In this document: positions 8,747-17,605 of the stretch, piece after piece
How the letters are laid out: every line of letters starts with the position of its first letter
Numbering within the stretch: the first letter of the stretch is position 1
NCBI RefSeq assembly: GCF_000308295.2
Contig: NZ_HG326654.1
Location: 429,694 to 493,693, forward strand
Length of the DNA: 64,000 nt
Reading direction: 5' to 3'
DNA from: Afipia birgiae 34632
Lineage (GTDB): Bacteria > Pseudomonadota > Alphaproteobacteria > Rhizobiales > Xanthobacteraceae
Notes under the pieces: model-generated
The model's database searches: none
What the model was told of the DNA's origin: nothing
Seen by the model: the letters and a program-made list of their open reading frames with translations, nothing else
Translations under genes and position numbers: made by a program

Positions 8747-10171
8747 CTAGTCCAGCGTCCGCGAAGATGCCGCAGGCACGACGGCCACATCGTCATTGCG
8801 GATACGCTTCACGATCTCGCTGACACCCATGACGACCAGCGGGACGAGCAGCGCGATGTAAGCGTTATCGATGCCGTATGGATTGCCCATCATGAACCAA
8901 ACGATCGTGGCGACGAGGGACGCCAGAATGCTTAGGAACGCTCCGCGCTTGGTGCCAAACCAGGGCGCGAAGAAAACAAACAGAACCAGGACCGACAGCG
9001 ATGCTCGGAGCGCCTTGCCCAGAAAGGTCATCGACAGGATGTTCGGAGTGTAGATCGCGAGAACAATCGGAAGCAGACCCATTACGACTGTCGCGACGCG
9101 AATGAACATCAAGGAGCCCTTTTCAGTGCGGGCCTTGCCGCCAAAGCCGACATAGAAATCTTTGTAGAGCAACGTCGCGGTCGCAACCGCGAATGCGGCG
9201 ATCGAACCAAAGAGTGACGCTGCAAGGCCGGCGCAGACGATACCCGCCATCACTCCATCCATCTGCCCGATCAGCGCAGCAAATGCATTGATCGATTTGA
9301 TATTGGGGAACAACGCAAGCGAGCACATACCAACGAGGGCTGTGATAATGCCGAACGGGACCAGAAAGAGCGCCGTGGAGAAGCTTGCGATCTTTGCGCT
9401 CTTCGCATCATCCACCGTGTTGATGGCCTGAATCACATACTGCGTGGAGAACGTCGCACCCATGCCGGCGATGAACCAGGCGAAGATCTGCCCCCAGCCC
9501 ACGTGGGTCCACGAGAACATTTCCGCAGGAATCCGCGCCTGCAACTCATGGAATCCACCGAGCTTGGTGATGCCGAAGTACAGAGCGGTCAGGATGCCTA
9601 GGTATTTGATGACCGAGTGAACGACGTTGGTGTAAACTACCGACTTCATGCCACCCATGAACACATAGAGCACGGACACCACACCGCAGACGACAATCGC
9701 GGATGTGCGATCAACACCAAGCAGAATGCTCAGGATCGTGCCGCCGCCGGCATAGATCGCGACAGCGACGATCTCCAGCGCGAAGATCATCACCAGCGAT
9801 GTGGCAAGTCTCGTTTTGCGGCCATAAACATCGTTGAGAATCGCCGAGATCGTGTTGTGGCCGGACTCCTTGTACTTCCCGGCGAGAAAGAGGCCGTAGA
9901 AGATAAAGCCCGCCGCCAGCGCCAGAATATTCCAGGAAGCGGAAATGCCGACCTTGTATGCCTCCTGCGCGGTGCCCACGCTCGCAGACGTCCCGATGAA
10001 TTCGGACATCAGCATCATGCCGACCAGAATCGCCGGCACACCGGTGCGACCGGTCGTTCCCGACGTGAAGGTGTTTGCCGACTTGACCGACCGTTGAAGG
10101 ACGCCTGTGACGAGCGCCAAACCGACGATGTAGACCGCAACAATTGCTATTGCGACGTAGTTTGCGTGCAT
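8747..10171 (-). CDS. Sodium:solute symporter (SSS family)
   Basis: This 474-residue inner-membrane protein has about 13 hydrophobic segments and the SSS family core, including the MLMSEFIGTSASVGTAQEA and FIAGMGATFSTQYVIQAINT blocks that line the sodium and substrate sites. The family imports organic solutes (amino acids, pantothenate, carboxylates) with Na+. I place the start at ATG 10171 because GGAGGGG precedes it by about 8 bases and the first membrane segment follows at once; the longer frame from 10258 adds a hydrophilic tail without support. It lies between the GGT and sulfur gene groups, so it is probably the uptake system for their substrate. Confidence 0.9.
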   Translation of the reverse strand: MHANYVAIAIVAVYIVGLALVTGVLQRSVKSANTFTSGTTGRTGVPAILVGMMLMSEFIGTSASVGTAQEAYKVGISASWNILALAAGFIFYGLFLAGKYKESGHNTISAILNDVYGRKTRLATSLVMIFALEIVAVAIYAGGGTILSILLGVDRTSAIVVCGVVSVLYVFMGGMKSVVYTNVVHSVIKYLGILTALYFGITKLGGFHELQARIPAEMFSWTHVGWGQIFAWFIAGMGATFSTQYVIQAINTVDDAKSAKIASFSTALFLVPFGIITALVGMCSLALFPNIKSINAFAALIGQMDGVMAGIVCAGLAASLFGSIAAFAVATATLLYKDFYVGFGGKARTEKGSLMFIRVATVVMGLLPIVLAIYTPNILSMTFLGKALRASLSVLVLFVFFAPWFGTKRGAFLSILASLVATIVWFMMGNPYGIDNAYIALLVPLVVMGVSEIVKRIRNDDVAVVPAASSRTLD

Positions 10172-10567
10172 TTCTTGTACCCCTCCCAAAAGTGGCTTTG
10201 CATCCCCGTACATTGCAGAGACATCATAGACATGTTCATAATCGCAATTTTGACTCAATAAACTATCGAGTCAACATGTTTTAACTTATTACGAGGGATT
10301 ATTTGGCGACCACGCCTATGGGTGGTTTTCTGCAAGATTGCAGCGAAGTCCGAAGCATCACTGCAGCGATACGAAAAACATAAATTAAAACAATTACTTC
10401 CTATCACGCTTGTCTATTCGTAAGACGATCAGAAGGAGCACATTTGTGCTTGGTTCGTCGCCTTTCCCGCAGGTCTGATAGCCCGCTAGAACATATCACG
10501 AGAGCCAACGGTCTTTCGCTGGCCCGCCCTCAAGACTTCGGTCGTTACGCATCGAGCGTGAGGCGCC
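10172..10567. other. AT-rich promoter region of the symporter
   Basis: This 396-bp gene-free stretch is noticeably richer in A+T than its surroundings (10250-10430), as expected for a promoter region serving the minus-strand symporter. It contains the inverted repeat at 10250-10274. No coding frame in it is convincing. Confidence 0.5.
10250..10274. promoter_or_regulatory. Inverted repeat upstream of symporter
   Basis: TTGACTC at 10250-10256 is matched by GAGTCAA at 10268-10274, with an 11-base spacer: 7-bp perfect arms about 80-100 bases upstream of the symporter ATG. It may be an operator for a GntR/FadR-like or other dimeric regulator. The regulator is not identified; the GntR gene at 16558 is one candidate. 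Confidence 0.4.
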
Positions 10568-12367
10568 CTAGCGCCCTGCCGCGTAGGCTTGCATTCCTCT
10601 CGGGTTTGCTGCGGCTCGGAGCCAGCCGTTCGAACGAGAGGCCGCGGTCAAACGGCCTTCCGACCAGTCCTCGCCAACCTCGACGATGTGACCCCGCGCG
10701 CGCAGGTCCTTGATCGCGGCGTCGGAAACACGCCCTTCAAGCACGAGCACTCCGGGGCGCGCGAGGCGCGGCCAGAACGAGGCCGGGAAATGCTCGGTGT
10801 GCCAGGCGGGAGCGTCGATCGCCTGCTGCAGATTGTGCCCTGCATGAATATGGCGAAGCAAGAATTGCGTCGCCCACTGATCCTGCTGATCGCCACCCGG
10901 CGTTCCCCAAGCGAGGTAGGGTTCGCCGCCGCGCAGAGCAAGCGTCGGCGACAATGTCGAGCGCGGCCGCTTGCCGGGTTGCAGCGAAGCTGGATGCTCT
11001 TCATCCAGCCAGAACATCTGTGCACGCGTTCCAAGGCAGAAGCCGAGGCTTGGAATAATCGGCGACGATTGCAGCCATCCACCCGATGGCGTCATCGAAA
11101 TCATGTTGCCATGCTTGTCGATGATGTCGAGATGCACAGTGTCGCCGCGCTCGGCGCGAAGCCGGCCGACCGTAGGCTCGCCCGTCCCGATGGCAGATAC
11201 CGACTCACGCAAACCACCCTCGCGCATCCCCACTGCCTTGCCGTATCCGGGAATCGTGCCGGGCAGCAACTCCATCGATGCCCGCTCGGTGATGAGCTTT
11301 CGGCGCTCTGCGTTGTAAGCCTCGGACAGCAATTTCTCGACTGGCACGTCGCTGAAGTTAGGATCGCCGTAAAAAACGTCCCGATCTGCGAAGGCAAGCT
11401 TGGTGCATTCCACCTGCAGATGGATAAATTCGGGGCCGCACGGATCTAGCTTATCGAGATCGAAACCCTTCAGCAGCGCTAATTGCTGGAGCAGGACCAA
11501 TCCCTGCGTCCAGGGGCCTGGCTTGCAGACAGTATAGTCGCCATAGTTGTAGCTGATGGGCGCTTCGATCGTCGCGCGCCAGTTCGCCATGTCGCTGCCG
11601 GTGAGCAGGCCGTGGCGTGCAACGCCGGTCGCATCCATGACAGCGTTGTTCTTGCAAAAGTCATCGATCGCTTCGGCGATGAAACCTTGCGACCACACCT
11701 GGCGGGCACGTTCAATCTGGGCTTCCCGGTCGCCGCCGACAGCCTTCGCTTCAGCAAGGATGCGTGAATAAGTATCCGCCAGCTTTTCATTGCGGAAAAT
11801 CGTTCCCGTCTTGGGAACAGCGCCATGCGGCAGATAGATCGCGGCGGACGAGCGCCAGTGTTCGCGAAACAGCTTTTCGACGGTCGAAATCGTATCGCAG
11901 ATTCGCTGGACCAGAGGGTAACCGTTGCGGGCATATCCAATCCCCGGTGCGAGCACATCTTCAACCGACATCGTGCCGTAGTCTCTGAGCAGCAGCATGT
12001 AAGCGTCAAAGGCGCCGGGCACACAGGCTGCAAGCAACCCGGAACCCGGCACAAGGTCGAGTCCCATGTCACGAAAACGCGCGATGGTCGCTGCACCGGG
12101 AGCCGGCCCCTGCCCGCAGATCACCTCCGGCTTTCCGCGCCGTACGTCGTAGACCATGATCGGGACGTCACCGCCCGGGCCGTTGAGATGCGGCTCAACG
12201 ACCTGAAGAGCAAAAGCCGTTGCCACGCCTGCGTCGAAGGCATTGCCTCCGCGTTCAAGGATGCCCATGCCGACAGCTGTCGCGATCCAGTGTGTCGATG
12301 CCACGACGCCAAACGAGCCGGTGATTTCCGGCCGCGTCGTGAAGATCTCGTCCTGGTCGTTCGCCAT
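10568..12367 (-). CDS. Gamma-glutamyltranspeptidase family protein
   Basis: This is a 599-residue Ntn-hydrolase of the GGT/acylase family. The precursor self-cleaves before the catalytic threonine, here seen in ERGDTVHLDIIDKHG. The oxyanion and second-Thr region follows in GNMISMTPSGGW, and late small-subunit blocks such as RPRSTLSPTLALRGGEPYL are present. Classical GGTs are exported, but this one has no signal peptide (MANDQDEIFTTRPEITGSFG), so it is probably cytoplasmic, like several catabolic GGT-like acylases. It could hydrolyse a gamma-glutamyl amide or another amide delivered by the symporter next door. The downstream neighbour is an acyl-CoA ligase on the same strand. Confidence 0.9.
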   Translation of the reverse strand: MANDQDEIFTTRPEITGSFGVVASTHWIATAVGMGILERGGNAFDAGVATAFALQVVEPHLNGPGGDVPIMVYDVRRGKPEVICGQGPAPGAATIARFRDMGLDLVPGSGLLAACVPGAFDAYMLLLRDYGTMSVEDVLAPGIGYARNGYPLVQRICDTISTVEKLFREHWRSSAAIYLPHGAVPKTGTIFRNEKLADTYSRILAEAKAVGGDREAQIERARQVWSQGFIAEAIDDFCKNNAVMDATGVARHGLLTGSDMANWRATIEAPISYNYGDYTVCKPGPWTQGLVLLQQLALLKGFDLDKLDPCGPEFIHLQVECTKLAFADRDVFYGDPNFSDVPVEKLLSEAYNAERRKLITERASMELLPGTIPGYGKAVGMREGGLRESVSAIGTGEPTVGRLRAERGDTVHLDIIDKHGNMISMTPSGGWLQSSPIIPSLGFCLGTRAQMFWLDEEHPASLQPGKRPRSTLSPTLALRGGEPYLAWGTPGGDQQDQWATQFLLRHIHAGHNLQQAIDAPAWHTEHFPASFWPRLARPGVLVLEGRVSDAAIKDLRARGHIVEVGEDWSEGRLTAASRSNGWLRAAANPRGMQAYAAGR

Positions 12368-12442
12368 GATACTGGTATCCCTTACCTTGCTATTTCAGCC
12401 GCAAGTCCTGCAAACGGCGGTGACCGCCGTATGCACCGAAAG

Positions 12443-13957
12443 TCACTTTGCATCGGCTGGCGGCGCTTGCGACAAATCGCGGGCGCGCTGCGCAAGTGCG
12501 GCGCGATCGACCTTGTTGGTCGATGCAAGTGGAAATTCGTCCAGAAACCAGATCGAACGCGGGTGCTGATAGGCTGCCCCGCGCTCCAGTGCGAACGCTT
12601 TCAATCCGCTCGCATCGATGGTCGCGCTGGGAGCGAGCCGAACAAAAGCAACCGGCTTTTGGCCCTTGATCGGATCGTCGATCGGAACAACGCAAGTCTG
12701 GATAACGTCCGGATGGGTCTCCAGCATGCGTTCGACTTCACCTGGAAAGATGTTTTCGCCGCCGCTCACGAACATGTCGTCGGCTCGGCCAACGAAGTAA
12801 TAGAAGCCGTCGGCGTCGCGGCTGAAAACATCTCCCGTGACGTAGTAGCCATCGGCTGTGAACGGGCGCGGAAGATCGGCACGATTATGATATCCGCTCA
12901 TCATCGCAGGCGATCGGAGTTGCAGCACACCTTCGCTTGTCTCGGCACCGGTATCATCAACAAGCCGTAAGTCGACCTGGGGGTGCTTGTAACCGAGAGA
13001 CAGGTTTGGCGTCGGCTTGCCTTCGGGATGTGGCGCGAAGACAATCGGGCTCCCCTCTGTCGTTCCGTACGCATTCAGGATTTTGGCTTTCGGGAAAGTC
13101 CGTTTAATCTCGTCAAGCAGGGTGGCACTCGCCGGCGCAGAGCCCATCCTCAGGTTCTGCACGGACGAAAGGTCGGCGCTTGCCATTGCCTCCTTGTCGT
13201 CGAGCATCATGGCAATCATCGGCGGCACCGAGGTCAGCCATGTGCAGCGGAAACGACCAATTGCTTCGATGTACGGCTTCACCTTGAACTGCGGCATGAG
13301 GACCATGCTGGCATGCCCAGCGAGCACCAGATGCGACAGCGCAAGCGCGTTCATGTGGTAAAGCGGCGCGGCGATCAGCATGTGCTGGTTTTCGATGCCT
13401 TGCGGGCCAAGCCGCATCTCAACCACCCAGCGCTGGGCGGCATGCGAGAGCACCACGCCTTTCGGCCTTCCGGTCGATCCAGACGTATAGAGAAACGTCG
13501 CAGCTTCGCCATCTTGCGGCTCAACCGCTTCAAAGGCTCCGGGCTCAACAAAAGAGCCGAACTCCTTCGCATCATCGAGCCTGATCGCGTCCACATCATC
13601 AGAAACGACAGAGCGGCGCTCCGCATCGCAGAACACCAGACGCGTCCCGCAATCCTTGATGATGTATTCGACGAGATGGCGCGGCAGCCGGAAATTGATC
13701 GGGACGGACACCAGGCCGGCGCGCATGATGCCAAGATGAACCGCCAGATAGTCAGAGTTATTCGCAGAAAGAATGGCAACGCGATCGCCTCGTACGAAGC
13801 CGCGATTGACCAGCGCTCGCGCTACTCCATTGGCGAGCGCATCGAGTGCGCCATACGTCACTTCCCGGCTGCGCTCACCGTCGAAATCTATGACTGCGAT
13901 CTTATCCTGCGGACGCGCGGGATCGATCAAGGTTCCCAGGTTACGTGATGAGATCAT
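12443..13957 (-). CDS. AMP-forming acyl-CoA synthetase/ligase
   Basis: This 504-residue adenylate-forming enzyme of the acyl/aryl-CoA ligase superfamily has the P-loop-like motif LYTSGSTGRPKG at residues 157-168. Other signatures are NAYGTTEGSP, YYVTGDVFSRDADGFYYFVG and the C-terminal-domain hinge SGGENIFPGEVE. It activates a carboxylic acid to its CoA thioester; the substrate cannot be read from sequence. The ATG overlaps the end of the VOC gene (13954) and the gene lies in the putative operon ADH-thioesterase-VOC-ligase-GGT. The C-terminal catalytic lysine region (about residue 490, STNKVDRAAL) appears complete. Confidence 0.91.
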   Translation of the reverse strand: MISSRNLGTLIDPARPQDKIAVIDFDGERSREVTYGALDALANGVARALVNRGFVRGDRVAILSANNSDYLAVHLGIMRAGLVSVPINFRLPRHLVEYIIKDCGTRLVFCDAERRSVVSDDVDAIRLDDAKEFGSFVEPGAFEAVEPQDGEAATFLYTSGSTGRPKGVVLSHAAQRWVVEMRLGPQGIENQHMLIAAPLYHMNALALSHLVLAGHASMVLMPQFKVKPYIEAIGRFRCTWLTSVPPMIAMMLDDKEAMASADLSSVQNLRMGSAPASATLLDEIKRTFPKAKILNAYGTTEGSPIVFAPHPEGKPTPNLSLGYKHPQVDLRLVDDTGAETSEGVLQLRSPAMMSGYHNRADLPRPFTADGYYVTGDVFSRDADGFYYFVGRADDMFVSGGENIFPGEVERMLETHPDVIQTCVVPIDDPIKGQKPVAFVRLAPSATIDASGLKAFALERGAAYQHPRSIWFLDEFPLASTNKVDRAALAQRARDLSQAPPADAK

Positions 13958-14784
13958 GCCAGGCTCACATTAGGTTCGAGAAACTCAAGCATCACACCGA
14001 AGCATTCAGCGGCTGGGACGATCAGGCGATGATGGTCCGGTTCGATCAGCTTTCCAGTCCACCGCAAATCAAGACTCGCCTTGAGCGAATCCAGCGAGCG
14101 GACACTGATGCTCATTCCAACAACACGTGGGAACGCTCCTTCCAGGCGAAGGCTATCACCATAGAGAGCCGTGAGTTGCTGCTTTGAGCTGAAATCAATT
14201 CGGGTTCCGCCAACGTCGACGCGGTTGCCCGCGCCGGGCCTTGCTCCGACGGCCCGAGCGAGACGGTCAGACTGCACATCCGGATCGTCTGCAGCGACCA
14301 TCAACCGCTTCAGGGAAATCGCGGTGTTCGGGTGCTGCATGAATGCATCATGCCAGACCAGGTCCGGTGTCAGATGTTCGCAGAAATAGAGACGGGACGC
14401 CGGAAAAAATCCGGGATCCATGTGAACTGTGCGGAATCGCGCCTCGGTCTCAACGCCGTCAACCGTGACGGGTCGGCTGAAAGTTTTCGGCTCCAGCACA
14501 GGCAATTGCTGCGATCGCAGCCGAGCCTGCGTGACGTCGACGTCGTCGCTGCCGTACACCAGGCCATTCAGGCCGACAGGCCAGTCGAGAAGTTCTTTGC
14601 GAGGATTCGGGTTCGACGGATCCAGCCCGATTAGTTCGAGATAATTCGTATCAAACATGATCAAGTGGTTCATCGAACCAAGACTGTGATAACCGCGCGG
14701 CGCGATCTGGAAGCCAAGCGAGTTGAACAACTCTTCGCCGGCATCGAGATCGTAGTGAAGATTAAGAACCGCGTGATCGAACAT
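13954..14784 (-). CDS. VOC/glyoxalase-like domain protein
   Basis: This 276-residue protein begins MFDHAVLNLHYDLDAGEELF, the typical opening of a glyoxalase-3-like (PF13468 type) vicinal-oxygen-chelate protein. LGFQIAPRGYHSLGSMNHL and NYLELIG are further matches. Histidine and glutamate ligands for a metal are plausible but not certain. The open frame extends upstream to 15078, but the extension is arginine/proline-rich and overlaps the thioesterase gene, so ATG 14784 is chosen; its Shine-Dalgarno (GAGGGA) is unusually close. It overlaps the ligase start by four bases. A perfect 14-bp hairpin lies 10 bases upstream of the start. Confidence 0.82.
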   Translation of the reverse strand: MFDHAVLNLHYDLDAGEELFNSLGFQIAPRGYHSLGSMNHLIMFDTNYLELIGLDPSNPNPRKELLDWPVGLNGLVYGSDDVDVTQARLRSQQLPVLEPKTFSRPVTVDGVETEARFRTVHMDPGFFPASRLYFCEHLTPDLVWHDAFMQHPNTAISLKRLMVAADDPDVQSDRLARAVGARPGAGNRVDVGGTRIDFSSKQQLTALYGDSLRLEGAFPRVVGMSISVRSLDSLKASLDLRWTGKLIEPDHHRLIVPAAECFGVMLEFLEPNVSLA

Positions 14785-14793
14785 TCCCTCGCG

Positions 14794-14824
14794 TTTCAGG
14801 ACGGCGGAATCCGCCGTCCTGAAA
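14794..14824 (-). promoter_or_regulatory. Perfect 14-bp hairpin ahead of VOC gene
   Basis: TTTCAGGACGGCGG at 14794-14807 pairs perfectly with CCGCCGTCCTGAAA at 14811-14824 around a 3-base loop. It lies between the thioesterase stop (14862) and the VOC start (14784), almost abutting the VOC ribosome site. There is no T-run after it in the minus-strand direction, so a simple intrinsic terminator is unlikely. mRNA processing or stability control, attenuation, or a small palindromic repeat are alternatives. Confidence 0.6.
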
Positions 14825-14861
14825 CCATTGGCGCCTTCGGGGGCCACCGGGGTTACCCCGC

Positions 14862-15281
14862 TCAGGCCTTGGGGGGAGCGGTGAGATAAACTCCCCGACC
14901 GCTGGCGAGAAGGGCACCGTCCTTGTCGTAAACGCTGGCTTCCGCGACCGAAAACTGGCCGCCCCGCTTCACGATGCGGCCCTTTGCAGTCAGGTCGCCG
15001 GGCATTGCCGCCCGGTGATAGTCGACACGCATGTCGATGGTCGGGACACCGCGACCGGTGTGGGCAACCAAAGCCCAATCGGCCGTGAGATCGACCAAGG
15101 CCGCAAGGATGCCGCCATGGGTATAGCGGCGATCCGGGTTAACCACCCACTCTTCGCGCCAGGTGGCGGTCAACTCGATGCCCTCTTCGTCCACCTTCTG
15201 GACGCGCAGGCCAAGCCATTGATGGAAAGGTCCGCGCGTCAACATGGCCTCGACGGCCGCAGGAGTAAGCTTCTCGGTCAT
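14862..15281 (-). CDS. PaaI-type hotdog-fold thioesterase
   Basis: This 139-residue single hotdog-domain protein of the PaaI/YbgC-like acyl-CoA thioesterase group has the segment YTHGGILAALVDLTADWA (about residues 53-70). That segment carries the HGG loop and the aspartate used by PaaI enzymes. It would hydrolyse acyl- or aryl-CoA thioesters in the cytoplasm, rescuing CoA in a pathway that also has a CoA ligase. The gene lies 40 bases downstream of the MDR oxidoreductase on the same strand. Confidence 0.9.
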   Translation of the reverse strand: MTEKLTPAAVEAMLTRGPFHQWLGLRVQKVDEEGIELTATWREEWVVNPDRRYTHGGILAALVDLTADWALVAHTGRGVPTIDMRVDYHRAAMPGDLTAKGRIVKRGGQFSVAEASVYDKDGALLASGRGVYLTAPPKA

Positions 15282-15321
15282 TATCGATCCCTCGCTATGG
15301 TTGTTTGACGGAATGCCAAGC

Positions 15322-16341
15322 TCAAGGCGTAATCACGACCTTGCCCAGGACCTCCCGGTTCTCAATCAGCCGCAGGCCATCAACGGCCTGATCAAGCGGG
15401 AGAACCTTGTCGACAACCGGCTTGAGCTTCTTTTCCGCAATCAACCGCATCAGATCCGCAAGATTGTCGTCGTAGAAGCTGTTCGAACCGATGACCTGCA
15501 ATTCGAAGCTCCAGATGTAACGCAGATCTTCCTTGGGATCGTGACCGGCGGTCGCACCGCAAACGAGCAGCTTGCCGCCGCGCTTCAGACAACGCAACGA
15601 AGGCACCCAGGTGTCGCCACCGGTGAAGTTAATCACCACATCGACGCCACCTTCATATGTACGGCGCTGCGGCTTGCCGTACTTTTCAATCGCCCACTTC
15701 GAAAAGTCGACGTCCTTGTAGTTGATGACATGGTCAGCCCCGAGATCGCGCAGGCGCTGCATCTTGTCTTCGCCACCGGCGCACGCGATGACCTCAGCTC
15801 CAGCGAGCTTGGCCAGCAGCACGCAACCCGTGCCGACGCCGCCCGATGCACCCAGCACCAGAACGCGGTCGCCCTTCTTGATCGTGTTGTGAGTCACCAG
15901 CATGCGATGCGCAGTTCCGTAAGCCACCGGCAGCGAGGCCGCGTCCTCATAGGAAACATCGTCCGGCATCCGGATCAGCTGCTCGGCGTCGACAAGGCAG
16001 TACTGCGCCATGCCGCCGTCCATCATCTCGCCCAACAATCCCTTTTTCTTGTTCAACGGATTGACCAGAACGCGGTCGCCCTTGCTCCAACCCTTGACGC
16101 CGGGACCGACCTCGGAAATCTCGCCGGCCATATCGAGACCGATCACCACCGGAAGAGGCACCTTGATGCCGGGCATGCCGCGCACCGTGAACACGTCATG
16201 ATAATTGAAAGAAGAAGCGCCGACGCGGATAACCACATGGCCTTCGACGGCAGCCGGAATTGGCCGATCGTTCACGACTTTCAGATTTTCCAGCCCGCCG
16301 TGGCTTTCCAAAACCAGAGCGCGCATTGTTCCCTTCGACAT
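15322..16341 (-). CDS. Zinc-independent MDR oxidoreductase (quinone reductase-like)
   Basis: This 339-residue medium-chain dehydrogenase/reductase has a GroES-like N-terminal domain and a Rossmann domain with GASGGVGTGCVLLAKLAGA near residue 165. The four-cysteine structural zinc site of classical alcohol dehydrogenases is absent. That points to the quinone oxidoreductase/enoyl-CoA-reductase side of the family, which uses NADPH. It is the first gene of the run MDR-thioesterase-VOC-ligase-GGT and faces the GntR regulator across a 216-bp intergenic region. Confidence 0.9.
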   Translation of the reverse strand: MSKGTMRALVLESHGGLENLKVVNDRPIPAAVEGHVVIRVGASSFNYHDVFTVRGMPGIKVPLPVVIGLDMAGEISEVGPGVKGWSKGDRVLVNPLNKKKGLLGEMMDGGMAQYCLVDAEQLIRMPDDVSYEDAASLPVAYGTAHRMLVTHNTIKKGDRVLVLGASGGVGTGCVLLAKLAGAEVIACAGGEDKMQRLRDLGADHVINYKDVDFSKWAIEKYGKPQRRTYEGGVDVVINFTGGDTWVPSLRCLKRGGKLLVCGATAGHDPKEDLRYIWSFELQVIGSNSFYDDNLADLMRLIAEKKLKPVVDKVLPLDQAVDGLRLIENREVLGKVVITP

Positions 16342-16557
16342 CTTAGTATCTCCCAGTGATATGTTCTAACATCAGTCTATAGATGTCCTAAAGTGTCCTG
16401 TCCAGTATATCTGATCACCCTTGTGCATAGAGCAACTGCGCCACAGCGGCGAAATACCGAGGGAACTGGCGCCGTAAAGCCCTCCTGCCGGAGCCAGATC
16501 AAACTCCTACCCCCTAGGAAGCTTGCAAATAGAGCCTTGATATGTTCAGGTGCGGAT

Positions 16558-17295
16558 ATGGGACATGTCGTATCAATGGGAAAACCGCCTAAGGAAACGA
16601 AGGGCGGCTTGCGGCAAAGTGACATAGCTTTTGACGCCATTCACAAGGCCATCGTGCGCTGTGAAATAATGCCCGGCTCAATCGTGACCGAGGTCGATCT
16701 CGCCGGCCAGTTTGGCGTGGGCCGCGCGGCAGCACGCGCTGCCGTTGATCGTCTGTCGCTCATCGGCCTGCTCCAACCCGTTCGCCGCCAAGGCTACAGG
16801 GTCAAGCCCATTACGCTGCGAGACCTGAACGATCTTTTCCAGCTCCGCGAGATTGTCGAAGTGGCCTGCGTGAGGCTAGCGGCGGGAAGGGTGGATTCCG
16901 CAGACCTCCATCGACTGGACCGGCTGTGCCGAACCGACTATCAGCCGGGCGACAAGGAGAGCGAAGCTGTCTTCCTTCAGCGCAACAGTGACTTCCATCT
17001 TTCAATCGCAGCAGCGAGCGGCAATGATCGATTGATCGCGGTGCTCAACCAGACGCTTGTCGAATTGGAGCGGATGTTTCACTTCGGTCTTTCGCTCCGG
17101 GATCGAGGCAGCGAAATGCATTCCGAGCACCAATCGCTTATCGACGCCCTCGCCGAAGGCGATGCCGCTACCGCGGAACGCGTCACCATCGACCAGGTAC
17201 GCTCCTCACGCGCGATGGTTCTGGACGCCTTGCTTTCAAGCGCGTCGCTTCTCGATGTAAAGATCGGCGTAGCTGAAAAGGAACGGTTTTTGTAG
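16558..17295 (+). CDS. GntR family (FadR/FCD subfamily) transcriptional regulator
   Basis: This 245-residue regulator has an N-terminal winged helix (TEVDLAGQFGVGRAAARAAV is the recognition helix region) and an all-helical FCD ligand-binding domain (DLFQLREIVEVACVRLAAGR, then HLSIAAASGNDRL with the metal-ligand-type histidine). ATG 16558 is preferred over the first in-frame ATG at 16393, because the 55 extra residues look non-coding. It is divergent from the MDR-to-GGT genes and so probably their repressor, released by a pathway acid or CoA derivative. Confidence 0.9.
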   Translation: MGHVVSMGKPPKETKGGLRQSDIAFDAIHKAIVRCEIMPGSIVTEVDLAGQFGVGRAAARAAVDRLSLIGLLQPVRRQGYRVKPITLRDLNDLFQLREIVEVACVRLAAGRVDSADLHRLDRLCRTDYQPGDKESEAVFLQRNSDFHLSIAAASGNDRLIAVLNQTLVELERMFHFGLSLRDRGSEMHSEHQSLIDALAEGDAATAERVTIDQVRSSRAMVLDALLSSASLLDVKIGVAEKERFL

Positions 17296-17605
17296 GCCGA
17301 GCAAACCAGCCATGCGCTAAACGTCAAACTCCGTATCGACTTAGGAAATCCGCAATTTGATCGACACTGTTGGATTTTCAGTACGCACACTCAGACTGAC
17401 GTCTTGAAAAGCCGATAGCAGACGTTTAATATCAGCGTTGCTTACGGGACGACCCGTATTGCTTAAGCTTCGTCGGGGACGACCCCACATCTCTTGGAGA
17501 GATGTTGGGATAGTCGCTCCGGGTCGGACGCCTCCTCCTCATCATGCTCCGCTCAGAACCGCGCCGGCTCACCGGACGCGATTCTTTTGCATGCGACAGG
17601 ACATC
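17296..17605. other. Leader region between GntR gene and atpB
   Basis: This 310-bp non-coding stretch holds the guanidine-II riboswitch (17443-17486). It also holds a second palindrome (ACATCTCT-TG-GAGAGATGT, 17487-17505) whose right arm contains a Shine-Dalgarno-like GGAGAG. An ATG follows directly (17501) but reads only MLG before a stop. No larger gene is seen. Confidence 0.6.
17443..17486 (+). promoter_or_regulatory. Guanidine-II (mini-ykkC) riboswitch, complete-looking
   Basis: There are two tandem GC-rich hairpins with identical ACGA tetraloops. TACGGG-ACGA-CCCGTA occupies 17443-17458 (six perfect pairs) and GGGG-ACGA-CCCC occupies 17475-17486 (four pairs), separated by 16 bases. Tandem short stems with ACGR loops are the definition of the mini-ykkC class, which binds guanidinium and frees the ribosome site of SMR exporters. 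A GGAGAG sequence lies at 17496-17501. The next real gene is atpB, 120 bases downstream, not an exporter, so this copy may be orphaned or may control atpB. Confidence 0.8.

Noticed and set aside
13954-15078. 374-codon version of the VOC gene
   Set aside because: The first 98 codons overlap the thioesterase gene in another frame and are Arg/Pro-rich; the real start is ATG 14784.
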